Assembly (NCBI RefSeq): GCF_030363035.1
Contig: NZ_JAUCMN010000001.1
Coordinates: forward strand, 310,001-374,000
DNA from: Curtobacterium caseinilyticum
Lineage (GTDB): Bacteria; Actinomycetota; Actinomycetes; Actinomycetales; Microbacteriaceae
Direction of reading: 5' to 3'
DNA: 64,000 nucleotides
Shown: piece after piece, positions 45,301 through 54,791 of the stretch
How the letters are laid out: the number at the start of each line of letters is the position of its first letter
Position numbering within the stretch: the first letter of the stretch is position 1
The notes under the pieces: generated by a model
What the model saw: the letters and a program-made list of their open reading frames with translations, nothing else
What the model was told of the DNA's origin: nothing
Databases searched by the model: none
Translations under genes and position numbers: made by a program

Positions 45301-48218
45301 GGCCGGATCGTGACGTGGTCGGCCTGCGCCACCGGGTTCGCGGCCTGCTCGGCCCGGGGGCTGATCCCGATCCGGACGGTCCCCGTCGCCCGCGCACCCA
45401 GGGCGTCGACCACCGTGTACGTGAACTCGTCGGTCCCCGCGGAGTAGTCCCCGGCGTCGTAGGTCAGCGCGTCCGAGGTGACGTCGCTGACCGATCCCCT
45501 CACCGGGTTGTCCGCGATGCCGACGAGCTGGACCGAGTCGCCGTCCGGGTCGATGCCGTCGAGCGGCACGGTGACCCGCACGGACTGCCCGGCGACCACC
45601 CGGGCCGTGACCGTCTGCGGGACGGGCGGGGTGTTCGTCGCCGCGTCACGCTCGCGGACCGAGATCGACACGGTCGCGTCGGCGTACTGCCCGTCCGGGC
45701 CGGCGACGCGGTAGACGGCCGTGTGGTTGCCCGGTGTCTCCGGTGCGAGGTAGCGGAGCCGGTCGCCGGACACGAAGAGCAGCCCGCCGTCGCCGGGCAC
45801 GTTCTGCACGAGCTCGGGTTCGAGCGTGAGGGGCTCGCCCTCGGGCTGTGTGTCGTTCGCCAGGACGTCGATGTCGGCCACGTCACCGACGCGCACCGTC
45901 GCCGAGTCCGCCTGCGCCACGGGCGGCTGGATGCGGTCCGGCTTCGGGATCTCGACCACCGTGATCGTGCCGGTCGCGGTCGCGAGGCCGTTCGACTCGG
46001 TGTACCGGAACGACACCGGGCCGTCGAGGGGTGCGGTGAGCGTCACGCGTACGACGTGCTGGTCGAGGATGCTGGCCCGTACACCGCTGTCCGCCGCCGG
46101 TCCGTCCAGCGCGGTCACCATCAGCACCCCGCCCGCCGGGTCGGTGTCGGTCGCCGTGACGTCGGTGTCCTTCGTGGACAGGGTGTTCACGAAGACGGTC
46201 TTCGGGGTGGTGATCGGCGGGGTCGAGGCGTCGGGTGGCGCGAGCACGGTGATGCGCACGACGCCGCTGGCCGTCTTGGTGCCGTCGGTCACGGTGTACT
46301 CGAGCTGGTGGTCCCCGGCGCCGGCGCCCTGCACCCGGAAGGTGCCGGCGTCGTAGGACGGCGTCACCGTCAGGCCGTCCGACGACGAGACGCTCGTCAG
46401 CGTGAGCGGACCGTTGCCCCCACGGACGTGGTCGAGCGGGTCCACGGTGAAGGGCTTGCCGGCGTAGCCCTGCGCGGCGAAGGCGTCCGCGTGCAGGGGC
46501 ACGCTCCCCTGCTTCGCGACCCGCACCGTCATCGCCCCACGCCCGCGGTCGCGTCCGTCGCTCACCACGAGCTGGACCGAGCGCTCGCCCGTGCGCCCGC
46601 TCGCGTTGCGGAAGTCGAGCAGCCCGTCAGGGGTGGTCGAGACCTGGTCGCCGTCCGCCGACGCCGACTCGAGGTAGACCGGGTCCCCGTCGGGATCGAC
46701 CCAGTCGGAGAGCACGTCGGTGACGACGTGCCCGTTCTGCACGACGTCGGCCGAGGTGCTGCGGACCTGTCGCGGCGCCTCGTTCTCGGAGTCGGGTCGG
46801 ACCGTCACCCGCACGGTCGCGGTGTCGGACCCCCCGTTGCCGTCCGTGATCGTGTACGGGAACGACACCGTGCCCTTCGCATCCGCAGCGAGGGTGACCT
46901 GCAGGCGCTGGCCGTCGCCGACCACCGCGACGCTCCCGGTGCCGGCGTCGATGCTGCCGACGTCGCTGACCACGAGCGGATCGCCGTTGGGGTCGTGGTC
47001 GTTGAGCAGGACCGGCAGGCTCGTCGTCCGACCGGGCCGCGCGCCCAGGTCGTCGTCGACGGCGACCGGCGGTTTCTGGTCCTTGTCGACCTGCGGGTCG
47101 TCGTCCGAGACCCGTTCCTGCTGCTGCTCGTCCTGTCGGTCGACGAGGTCCGACCAGTTGTCGATGAGCTGTCCGCTGCGGTCGATCGCCCAGGAACGGC
47201 CACTGCGCGGGTCGTTCGCGACGACCGTCGCGCCGTTGTGCACGATCTGCAGGTCTGCTGCGTCCGCGGTCTGCGCGAGACGCTGCAGACCGCTGCCCCG
47301 GCAGGAGTCCATCGCCTGGCCACCGGACCAGGCCGCGTACGTGCACGCGCCCACGACCGTCGGTCGGGCCGCGCGTCCGGACACGCGGAGCAGCGTCCGG
47401 TCGACCTGTCCGGATGCCGAGACGCGGACGAGTCCGGCCGTGCCTGCGACGACGACCGCGGACGTCGAGTCCGACGAGCGCTGGAGCGCGGGGGCCGCAC
47501 CGACGCGGTCGCCGAGGTCGGTCTTCCGTCCGTCGACGGCGAGCTCGCCCGAGGTCCGGTCGAGCACGGCGACGTGGTCCCCGAAGGACGCGACCTGGAA
47601 GTCGTGCGACCGGTCGAACCGGACGTCCCACCGGCGCTCGACGGTGAGTCCCGTGCCGACGTCCACGAGCGCGGCCCGCCCGGTGCGCGGTGAGTAGACG
47701 GCCACGTGGCGGTCCGACGCATCGAAGACGGCGTCCGCCCCGAGGGTCAGGTCGGCCTTGGTCGAGGCGTCGAAGTCGGCGAGGTCACCTGCCGGGGTCG
47801 CCCACAGCTCCCCCGTGTCGCCGTTGCCGATGACCGCCGTGTCGCCGGCGAAGAACACGCGTGGGGATCCCGCCGGCAGCGTGACCGCGTCACCGACCGT
47901 CGCGTTCGCGACGTCGACCTTCGCGACCGTGCCCTTCGTCCCGTCGACGCTGTACACGTCGGCGCCGCGCTGCAGGACCGACAGGTCGTCGCTCGGTGCC
48001 TCCACCGCGGTGTTCAGCTCGAGCACCCCGGTGTTCGCTCGACCGAGTGCCCCGTACTCAGCCGAGGGCACCCACACGGTTCCGTCACCGAGGTCGACCC
48101 GCTGTGTGTGGTACCCGGTCGACACGACCGCCGCGGTGGCGACGACGGCACCCACGAGCACCGATGCGCCCACCGACACGGCGGCCGACCGGTGCTTCGC
48201 CAGGAAGGCCCGGATCAC
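42384..48218 (-). CDS. giant membrane-anchored extracellular protein (beta-propeller-like, cadherin/Ig-like repeats, FN3)
   Basis: About 1,944 residues from a GTG at 48218 that overlaps the kinase stop (GTGA); a GTG at 48242 is an alternative. An N-terminal helix (about 11-34) anchors it with the rest outside. Residues about 40-360 look like a beta-propeller. About 11 cadherin/Ig-like repeats follow, several with NDxDP(N/D/E)G(D/E) calcium-type motifs (for example LLNDHDPNGDPL). Next come two FN3 domains (APGAPSRTGTF and APKGLRVTPSST) and Cys-containing C-terminal modules. There is no LPxTG and no C-terminal helix. It may be a large adhesin, wall scaffold or sensor. Confidence 0.85.
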   Translation of the reverse strand: MIRAFLAKHRSAAVSVGASVLVGAVVATAAVVSTGYHTQRVDLGDGTVWVPSAEYGALGRANTGVLELNTAVEAPSDDLSVLQRGADVYSVDGTKGTVAKVDVANATVGDAVTLPAGSPRVFFAGDTAVIGNGDTGELWATPAGDLADFDASTKADLTLGADAVFDASDRHVAVYSPRTGRAALVDVGTGLTVERRWDVRFDRSHDFQVASFGDHVAVLDRTSGELAVDGRKTDLGDRVGAAPALQRSSDSTSAVVVAGTAGLVRVSASGQVDRTLLRVSGRAARPTVVGACTYAAWSGGQAMDSCRGSGLQRLAQTADAADLQIVHNGATVVANDPRSGRSWAIDRSGQLIDNWSDLVDRQDEQQQERVSDDDPQVDKDQKPPVAVDDDLGARPGRTTSLPVLLNDHDPNGDPLVVSDVGSIDAGTGSVAVVGDGQRLQVTLAADAKGTVSFPYTITDGNGGSDTATVRVTVRPDSENEAPRQVRSTSADVVQNGHVVTDVLSDWVDPDGDPVYLESASADGDQVSTTPDGLLDFRNASGRTGERSVQLVVSDGRDRGRGAMTVRVAKQGSVPLHADAFAAQGYAGKPFTVDPLDHVRGGNGPLTLTSVSSSDGLTVTPSYDAGTFRVQGAGAGDHQLEYTVTDGTKTASGVVRITVLAPPDASTPPITTPKTVFVNTLSTKDTDVTATDTDPAGGVLMVTALDGPAADSGVRASILDQHVVRVTLTAPLDGPVSFRYTESNGLATATGTITVVEIPKPDRIQPPVAQADSATVRVGDVADIDVLANDTQPEGEPLTLEPELVQNVPGDGGLLFVSGDRLRYLAPETPGNHTAVYRVAGPDGQYADATVSISVRERDAATNTPPVPQTVTARVVAGQSVRVTVPLDGIDPDGDSVQLVGIADNPVRGSVSDVTSDALTYDAGDYSAGTDEFTYTVVDALGARATGTVRIGISPRAEQAANPVAQADHVTIRPGGSVTVRVLQNDSDPEGGQLSVTAAEATADGVTAEVLRRSQVRVTPPRSATEGDFAVLYTVTNPSGGSSTAFLTVTVDQDAPPLRPEVEDTTLDLQDILRRQNVTVDVLRNVFFAEGSTSRLAVGVVDGYGDTARVTPDRRITVQLTDASQVIPFSVARTDHPDVVSYGFIHVPGFDDALPQVDRSAGVVTVKSEATVRIPLDRYVVTANGRTAQLTDRGTVKATHANGQELVVDRSTLQFTSSKLYYGNASISFEVTDGSAANGGKGRVATLVLPIKVTPRSNQPPAFTGSTIDMQPGDTRTIDLTKLTDYPYPDDVRELRYSVVSQPGQGTTATVQGQQLRIAVAETAPKDTTASIGIGVGDDTNAGRAGVVQIGIVGSTLPLVQPGADRAVVERGRTSTIDVLANDQATNPFPDEPLRVVAIRGLAGALPAGVSVTPSADRSRLQVAVSRSAKPVDAHLQYQVADATRDPSRSVWADVTVSVQDVPDAPGAPSRTGTFRGGQATLSWAAPQANNSPITGYRIEGTNGIAEDCGTSTVCTITGLDPAASYRFSVVATNAVGDSAPSATSAAISADFVPAAPKGLRVTPSSTTPDQLDVTWDAVSTPNGGSAVSNHVVTIEGPGLSSTRNTGTATSVSFPGAQSGAEYTVRVSARNAADRDGSPVQWNTASATGAAVGAPATPQLSATGAADGDATAVSLRASESDWAGGSANWRIAKYSSATPIPSGCSTTGAEYVWNGATANDRITSQYRYVALADNGLFCTASQPAAVQGFRTPDAPTGSVDAVQDSGSSPTWGLRATAVGTSPYLYYSVNGGTPVRFSGSAALGAGSGYGLETTVVFTSCATEGQYCASSEPVRAIAFTTRASVASAVVGQAPVVNAPDNNGRIGPDGYQVSYCRTGLVLVCSDTNPDTNAPWSTSDPVPDGYDSIRVKATVNGKQDPVGAVRDVTGQAAPADPPPAGNPGDPAAG

Positions 48219-49624
48219 CCGGCGCCGCCGATCGTGCCGCACTGCTCCGCGCTCGCGGCGCCGGTCTTGCCGTCACGGTTGACCGCGACGGTGACGCACT
48301 GCTCGGCGCCGGCCTCGCCGGAGACCACGAACGTGGTGCCGGTCTGCTGGCTCGTCGCGCCGTCCGAGGTGATGACGTAGGTGTCGCCGGCACGGAGACC
48401 GGGATCGGACCAGCTGAACGACACCGAGTCAGCGCCGGCGCGGGCCTCGACGTCGGAGACCGACGGGATCGAGCCCGTCCCCGTCCGGGTGACGAGGAGC
48501 ACGCTGACCACCGCGAGGGCCGCCACGACGACCGCTCCGGCGGCACCCACCCACACCAGCGTGGACCGGTCCCTGCGGCGCACACGCGTGGCCGAGCCCG
48601 TGCGGTGCACCGTCCCGACGCTCTGCACGCCCACCGAGGTGCCGCCCTGCACGGCGCGTCGGGTCCGCCGCCGGCCACCGACGCGGGACGGAGCCTGCAG
48701 CGCACGGACCACGGTGCGGTCGCCCTCCGAGGACGGCGTGGCCACCGCCCACGACTCGACCGCGACGTCCGCGGGGGTCTGCGGGAGGCCGAGTTCCGCC
48801 TCGACCTGCTGGAAGCCGCGTACGAGCTCCATGACGGTCGCCGGGCGTGAGGACGCCCGGCGCGACATCGCCGTCGCGAGCAGGCGCTCGAGGGACGGCG
48901 GGACGTCGGTCCGTCCGGTCGGCTTCACGCCGCCCTTGTCGATGCGGTCCATCAGGTCGGCAGCCGTGTTCTTCCCGCCGCGGACCTCGAACGGACTGCG
49001 ACCGGCGAGCAGCGACCAGACCGTGGCCGCGAGCGAGTACACCTCGGACTGGATGGTGCCGCGCGACTCGTCGCCGAGCACCTCCGGCGCGGACCACGGG
49101 ATCGACATGCCCACGGGTTCGTCGGGGTCGGCACTGCCGATCGTGGCCGCGATGCCGAAGTCGGACAGGACGGGGTTGCCGTAGGCGGTCCTGAGGATGT
49201 TCGACGGCTTCACGTCACGGTGCAGGACGCCCTCGCGGTGGGCCGTCTCGAGCGCGGAACCGATCCGGACCCCGATCGACAGCACTTCGGACACGGGCAC
49301 GGGCTCGCGCCGGTACCGCTCGCTCAGCGAGGACGAGCACAGCTCCATAACGAGGTACGGGCGGCCGTCGGCCGCGATGCTCGCCTGGAACACGGTGAGG
49401 ATCGACGGGTGCGTGCTGAGCCGCGCCATCAGGTTCGCCTCGGCCTGGAACATCTGCCGCACGCGGTCGTCGACGACCTCGTCCAGCAGGACCTTCACCG
49501 CCACCTGGCGGCGGGGCATGTCCTGCTCGTACAGGAACACGTCGGCGAACCCGCCGGAACCCAGCACGTGCACGGGACTGAAGCCGGGGATCACGGGCGG
49601 GTCGGACGGCAGGCGTCGAGCCAT
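48215..49624 (-). CDS. membrane Ser/Thr protein kinase with extracellular FN3-like domain
   Basis: 469 residues. The kinase domain has the glycine loop LGSGGFADVF, Lys44 in VAVKV, Glu62, HRD at 135-137 (HRDVKPSN), DFG at 155-157 and APE at 179-181, so it appears active. A juxtamembrane stretch contains DRTVVR (Thr304), then a membrane helix at about 354-379 and a roughly 90-residue FN3-like external domain (SVSFSWSDPGLRAG). There are no PASTA repeats. The ATG follows AAGG. TACAAT at 49688-49683 is a near-consensus -10. It is coupled to the giant protein gene. Confidence 0.93.
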   Translation of the reverse strand: MARRLPSDPPVIPGFSPVHVLGSGGFADVFLYEQDMPRRQVAVKVLLDEVVDDRVRQMFQAEANLMARLSTHPSILTVFQASIAADGRPYLVMELCSSSLSERYRREPVPVSEVLSIGVRIGSALETAHREGVLHRDVKPSNILRTAYGNPVLSDFGIAATIGSADPDEPVGMSIPWSAPEVLGDESRGTIQSEVYSLAATVWSLLAGRSPFEVRGGKNTAADLMDRIDKGGVKPTGRTDVPPSLERLLATAMSRRASSRPATVMELVRGFQQVEAELGLPQTPADVAVESWAVATPSSEGDRTVVRALQAPSRVGGRRRTRRAVQGGTSVGVQSVGTVHRTGSATRVRRRDRSTLVWVGAAGAVVVAALAVVSVLLVTRTGTGSIPSVSDVEARAGADSVSFSWSDPGLRAGDTYVITSDGATSQQTGTTFVVSGEAGAEQCVTVAVNRDGKTGAASAEQCGTIGGAG

Positions 49625-49682
49625 CTGCGTCCTTCCCTTCCCCGGCCTCGGCTGGCCGGCCCTTCCGTCACGGGGCCAGGTC

Positions 49683-49688
49683 ATTGTA
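49683..49688 (-). promoter_or_regulatory. -10 box upstream of the kinase gene
   Basis: TACAAT on the minus strand, 59 nt before the ATG. This leaves room for a short leader with a ribosome site. No -35 was recognised. Confidence 0.5.
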
Positions 49689-49763
49689 CGAAGCGGACCC
49701 GGGGACCCGGAGCCCGGCCTGGCAGCTGTGGACAGGATCCATCCCCCACTTCGGGGGGCGCAC

Positions 49764-50588
49764 TCAGTGGCGCGGCAGGGTGTCCTCGACGTCCGCGTCG
49801 AGCGGTGCGGCATCGACCTGGACGACGACGACGGTGACGTTGTCTCGCCCACCCGCCACCACGGCGTCACCGACCAGACGCTCGGCGAGGGCCTGTGCCG
49901 AGGGCACGCGAGCGGCGATGCGGGCGATGCCGACGTCGCCGAGCTCCTTCGTGAGTCCGTCGGAGCAGACGATGTACCGGTCGCCGGCGCGCAGCGGGAG
50001 CGTCCACCAGTCCGGCTCGGGCGGCTCGCCGAAGCCGACCGCTCGGGTGATCACGTTGCTGTCCGGGTGCTGCTCTGCGTCCTCGGCACGGAGCAGGCCG
50101 GCGTCCACCATCTCCTGCACCACCGAGTGGTCGACGGTCACCCGACGGAGCGACCCGTCCTCGATCCGGTAGGTCCGGGAGTCGCCGACGTTGAAGACGA
50201 GCGCAGCCGGCTGCCCCTGTGCGGCGACGAGCGCCAACCCGGTCACGGTGGTGCCGGCACCCAGGGCGTTGCCGCCCGCGGCACGCTCGATGTCCGCCGT
50301 CGCGAGCAGGAGCGCGCGCTGGATGTGCTGCCGGCTCGTGAACGGACCGTCGGTGACCTGGTCGAGACGTCGGACGACCGCGTCGCTGGCGCGGTCGCCC
50401 GCGAGGTGGCCGCCCATGCCGTCGGCGACGACGAAGAACGGCGCGCCCACCAGGTAGCTGTCCTCGTTGTGGTCGCGACGACGTCCGACGTCGGTGGCGG
50501 CACCCCACGAGAGCGTCAGGGGGGCGCCTGCGGCGGACCCGGGGACGTCGATGGCGTGCTCGGTGGCAGCTCGGCCGAGTTCGGTCAC
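49764..50588 (-). CDS. PP2C-type Ser/Thr protein phosphatase
   Basis: 274 residues, cytoplasmic. The PP2C metal and phosphate motifs are all present: GRRRDHNEDSYLV, VVADGMGGHLAGD, GAGTTVTGLALV, NVGDSRTYRI, CSDGLTKEL and GGRDNVTVVVVQ. It would reverse the kinase of the same cluster. The GTG start is 51 nt downstream of the FHA gene, and a 139-nt gap containing the kinase -10 box follows. The start codon choice is moderate; no strong ribosome site is seen. Confidence 0.94.
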   Translation of the reverse strand: MTELGRAATEHAIDVPGSAAGAPLTLSWGAATDVGRRRDHNEDSYLVGAPFFVVADGMGGHLAGDRASDAVVRRLDQVTDGPFTSRQHIQRALLLATADIERAAGGNALGAGTTVTGLALVAAQGQPAALVFNVGDSRTYRIEDGSLRRVTVDHSVVQEMVDAGLLRAEDAEQHPDSNVITRAVGFGEPPEPDWWTLPLRAGDRYIVCSDGLTKELGDVGIARIAARVPSAQALAERLVGDAVVAGGRDNVTVVVVQVDAAPLDADVEDTLPRH

Positions 50589-50639
50589 GGTTTCAGGATC
50601 GCTCTCTGGGGGTCGGGGGCGTGCCGGTCGGTCGGTCCG

Positions 50640-51512
50640 TCACGGGACCGACGGGAACGGAGGAAGGCCGTCGTCCGGTCCGGCCCGCAGGTGCGGCGAC
50701 AGGACCTCGATGACGTTGTCGTCACCGATCTCGACGAGCGTACCGGTCAGGACGACGATCGACGCACCCGCTGCCATGCGGAAGGGTGCGGCTCCAGGCG
50801 GCCGGACGACGGTGCCGTTGGTCGACCGCAGGTCGTCCACCACTGCGGCCTCACCCTCGGCGTGCACGAGCAGGTGCGAGGACGAGACCTGGCCGCCCGG
50901 CGACGGCACCGTCAGCAGTTCCGGCTCCGGGCCGCGCACGACACGGGGCAGTGCTGGCCTGCGGCCCACGACCACCGGGTGGTCGAGCCGGACGACCCGT
51001 CCGGCCACGCGGACGGACGGGACACGAGTGGAGACCCGGTGCGGCGGCTCGGCCGGGAGGCCCGGCGCGGCCCCGGCAGTCGCACCCGGCGGTCCGGGTG
51101 GGGGCGTCGGCACCGCGTGGGCGCCGGCGGCGCTGCCTCGGACGTCGCCGACGACGGCGCGGCGGCTCCGGTCACGGGGCACGGCCCCGTCGACCGGCGA
51201 CTCGCCTGGCGACGGGGTCGGCGGACCGTCCGGCGCGCGATGGCGACCGGGTCGCACCACGGTGTCCCCCACGAGGTCCACCGGACCCACGGGCCCCTGC
51301 GATCCGTCGGGACCGGGGAGCTGTGGACGGACGACGGTGTCGGCGACGGCAGACGCGACCCGGTCGTCATCGCCAGGACGGTCGTCGACGCCGAGACGGT
51401 CGTCAACGCTGACGCCGGGACGGTCGCCATCGCTGCGGTGGCTCGCGGCCACCGGGCGCGCACGGACCACCGTGTCGTCGACGTCGTCCTCGCGCACCGG
51501 CTCTCCCACCAT
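50640..51512 (-). CDS. FHA domain protein with three DTVVR motifs
   Basis: 290 residues. The first two-thirds is Pro/Asp-rich and probably disordered, and carries the motif DTVVR three times (Thr14, Thr59, Thr84). The C-terminal FHA domain (about 190-290) has VVVGRRPALP, SSSHLLVHAEGE and DLRSTNGTVVRP. The gene starts at ATG 51512, 2 nt after the stop of the small upstream gene. A plausible role is to bind phosphorylated partners of the cluster's kinase. Confidence 0.88.
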   Translation of the reverse strand: MVGEPVREDDVDDTVVRARPVAASHRSDGDRPGVSVDDRLGVDDRPGDDDRVASAVADTVVRPQLPGPDGSQGPVGPVDLVGDTVVRPGRHRAPDGPPTPSPGESPVDGAVPRDRSRRAVVGDVRGSAAGAHAVPTPPPGPPGATAGAAPGLPAEPPHRVSTRVPSVRVAGRVVRLDHPVVVGRRPALPRVVRGPEPELLTVPSPGGQVSSSHLLVHAEGEAAVVDDLRSTNGTVVRPPGAAPFRMAAGASIVVLTGTLVEIGDDNVIEVLSPHLRAGPDDGLPPFPSVP

Positions 51513-51514
51513 GG

Positions 51515-52123
51515 TCACCCCACCGTAGACGATCCGGTCCGCCCCGCGGGACTCCCCCACCACGCAGGTGCGCATCCGGCGCGGACCGAACGGAGCACGA
51601 GCCAGGCGAACGGGTCGTCCGGACGGGTGTCGATCGCGTGCCGGGCCCGGACCTCGGCGCGAGCGGACGACCCGACGGCCCAGGCGCACCACGACCCGAG
51701 GGCGAGCGCTCCGGCAGCGCCGATCGCGACGTCTCCGGGAGGGGCACCGTCGGCGCGCCAGACGCGCCACGCAGACGCGCACCGGTCGCCGGCGAGGCGT
51801 ACCCGGGCGCGGTCGGGGGCTGGACCAGATCCGCCCAGTGCCGGGGGCGTCGGGTCGTGGAAGGGGTCGAACGGGGCCACTCGGCGTGGGTCCGGTGCGC
51901 CCCGGGCCGCGAGGAAGCGGATCATCGCGAAGCGGGTGGCCAGTGCGCCGCACGCCGTGGCGACGACGATCGCCCGACGGCGATCGAGCTCGTCCGGTGC
52001 CGCTCCGTCACCGCGCGGTGCCGCGACCAGCGCGGCGCACGCGGCGCGGAGCGTGACGGCTGCCGCGATCTCGCGCGGGTAGCGGATCAGGGTGGAGGGG
52101 TGTCCGTGTCTCGTCGAGGTCAT
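51515..52123 (-). CDS. unknown protein, first gene of the accessory cluster
   Basis: 202 residues, with G or C at nearly all third codon positions, which supports coding. No domain is recognised. Features are Ala/Arg-rich helical stretches (TLRAACAALVAAP, AIVVATACGALATRFAMIRFLAARG) and one weakly hydrophobic segment (VAIGAAGALALGSWCAWAVG) near residue 135. The ATG at 52123 has CACGAT 7 nt before it and no ribosome site. It lies 2 nt before the FHA gene start, so the two are coupled. I give no function. Confidence 0.65.
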   Translation of the reverse strand: MTSTRHGHPSTLIRYPREIAAAVTLRAACAALVAAPRGDGAAPDELDRRRAIVVATACGALATRFAMIRFLAARGAPDPRRVAPFDPFHDPTPPALGGSGPAPDRARVRLAGDRCASAWRVWRADGAPPGDVAIGAAGALALGSWCAWAVGSSARAEVRARHAIDTRPDDPFAWLVLRSVRAGCAPAWWGSPAGRTGSSTVG

Positions 52124-52256
52124 GCACGAGATCGTGACGCAGGACGGGCCTCCAGGCCGGGCCGACGAGTTGTCTGTGGACGCCGGTCCGAGCAAGCCGC
52201 GCTGTGCAGGAGGGGAAGGGTGACGTCACCGAGCGCGCTGTGGCTGCCCGCAGCGG

Positions 52257-53018
52257 TCAGGCTCGGACCGGCTCGAGGCTCTCGGCGACCAGGTCCCAGC
52301 CGTCCGCCGTCCGCTCGACCGCGACGCCGTGTTCCTCGGCCCAGGCCACCAGGTCGTCCATGTCCGCGACGTCCGGCGCTGAACGCCCGAGCAGCGACAC
52401 CAGACGACCCTTCGCGGTCTTGTTCCAGTGGTTCAGCGCCGTGCGGCGACCGCCGGCACCGATGCTCACCACGCGGAGCACGACCGCGTCCGACACCGGA
52501 CCGAGCGCCCGGTACCCCTCCGACCGCAGGTCGAGGACGAGGCCGCTCGACCGCGTCGCGAGCGCCCTGGCGGCTGCATCAGGCCAGTGCTTCGCGAGAC
52601 GCAGTGCGCCGAGTCGTGAGTCGTGCGACAGGCGGTACGCCGGGATCCGGTCCCCGGCACCGACCGGACCGAACATCGCGGACTGCACCACGACGTGGTC
52701 CGCCCACCACCGGGTGGTGGCCTGGTCCGCCGACGCCGCCTCGAGCGGGTCGTAGAGGACCCCGGTGTACCGCTCGATCGCCGGCAGCGTCGGTGCCCCG
52801 TCGAGCGCCAGGTTCCGGAAGCGCTCCGCGATCGACCTCGGGCCGAGCTTCAGTGCCGTCCGAGCGGTGGACTCCTCGGAACTGACGGAGCGGGCCGCGG
52901 TGATCACCGCGGCCCGCTCGTCGGCCAGTTCCGGGAACGACAGCGCACCCAGGTCGAGGGTTCGTGTCGGATCCCCGCCCTCCCGCTTCGTCTCGGACGG
53001 CGGGAGGAGGACGGTCAG
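52257..53018 (-). CDS. yaaA: YaaA (UPF0246) family peroxide stress protein, likely CTG start
   Basis: About 253 residues. YaaA reduces intracellular iron and oxidative DNA damage in E. coli. The N-terminal family motif VLLPPSETK and later RYTGVLYDPL, MFGPVGAGDRIPAYRLS, LDLRSEGYRALGPV and KTAKGRLVSLL are present. Keeping the PPSETK motif needs a CTG start: 53018, or 53027, which overlaps the atpC stop as CTGA. The first in-frame GTG (52907) would delete the motif. It follows atpC directly and may be part of the ATP synthase transcript. Confidence 0.88.
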   Translation of the reverse strand: MTVLLPPSETKREGGDPTRTLDLGALSFPELADERAAVITAARSVSSEESTARTALKLGPRSIAERFRNLALDGAPTLPAIERYTGVLYDPLEAASADQATTRWWADHVVVQSAMFGPVGAGDRIPAYRLSHDSRLGALRLAKHWPDAAARALATRSSGLVLDLRSEGYRALGPVSDAVVLRVVSIGAGGRRTALNHWNKTAKGRLVSLLGRSAPDVADMDDLVAWAEEHGVAVERTADGWDLVAESLEPVRA

Positions 53019-53023
53019 TCCGG

Positions 53024-53287
53024 TCAGGACGCCAGCGCGGCCTGCCGCGCCACGATCGTGACCGTGTCGTGCTCGACCGACAGGAAGCCGTCCTCGGCAT
53101 CCGCCGTCACCGTCGAGCCATCGGCTCGGGTGATGCGGACTTGACCCTGCGCGAGGGTGGCGAGCAGCGGCTCGTGCCCTGCGAGGATACCGATCTGGCC
53201 CTCCGTCGTGCGTGCCACGACCATGGTGGCGTCGCCCGTCCAGACCTCACGGTCCGCCGAGACGACGCTCACGGTGAGTGCCGCCAT
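53024..53287 (-). CDS. atpC: ATP synthase epsilon subunit (short form)
   Basis: 87 residues, consisting of the N-terminal beta-sandwich only (LTVSVVSADREVWTGDATMV, GQIGILAGHEPLLATLAQG, DGFLSVEHDTVTIVA). The C-terminal helical hairpin that inhibits the enzyme in E. coli and most bacteria is missing. Short epsilons are known in this family of Actinobacteria as far as I recall. The ATG is 1 nt after the atpD stop. Confidence 0.95.
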   Translation of the reverse strand: MAALTVSVVSADREVWTGDATMVVARTTEGQIGILAGHEPLLATLAQGQVRITRADGSTVTADAEDGFLSVEHDTVTIVARQAALAS

Positions 53288-53288
53288 G

Positions 53289-54791
<1,503 letters not shown>

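Noticed and set aside
48219..48242. GTG at 48242 as the certain start of the giant protein
   Set aside because: It is possible, but the GTG at 48218 makes the GTGA overlap typical of this cluster and removes a run of Arg codons; it is kept as an alternative only.
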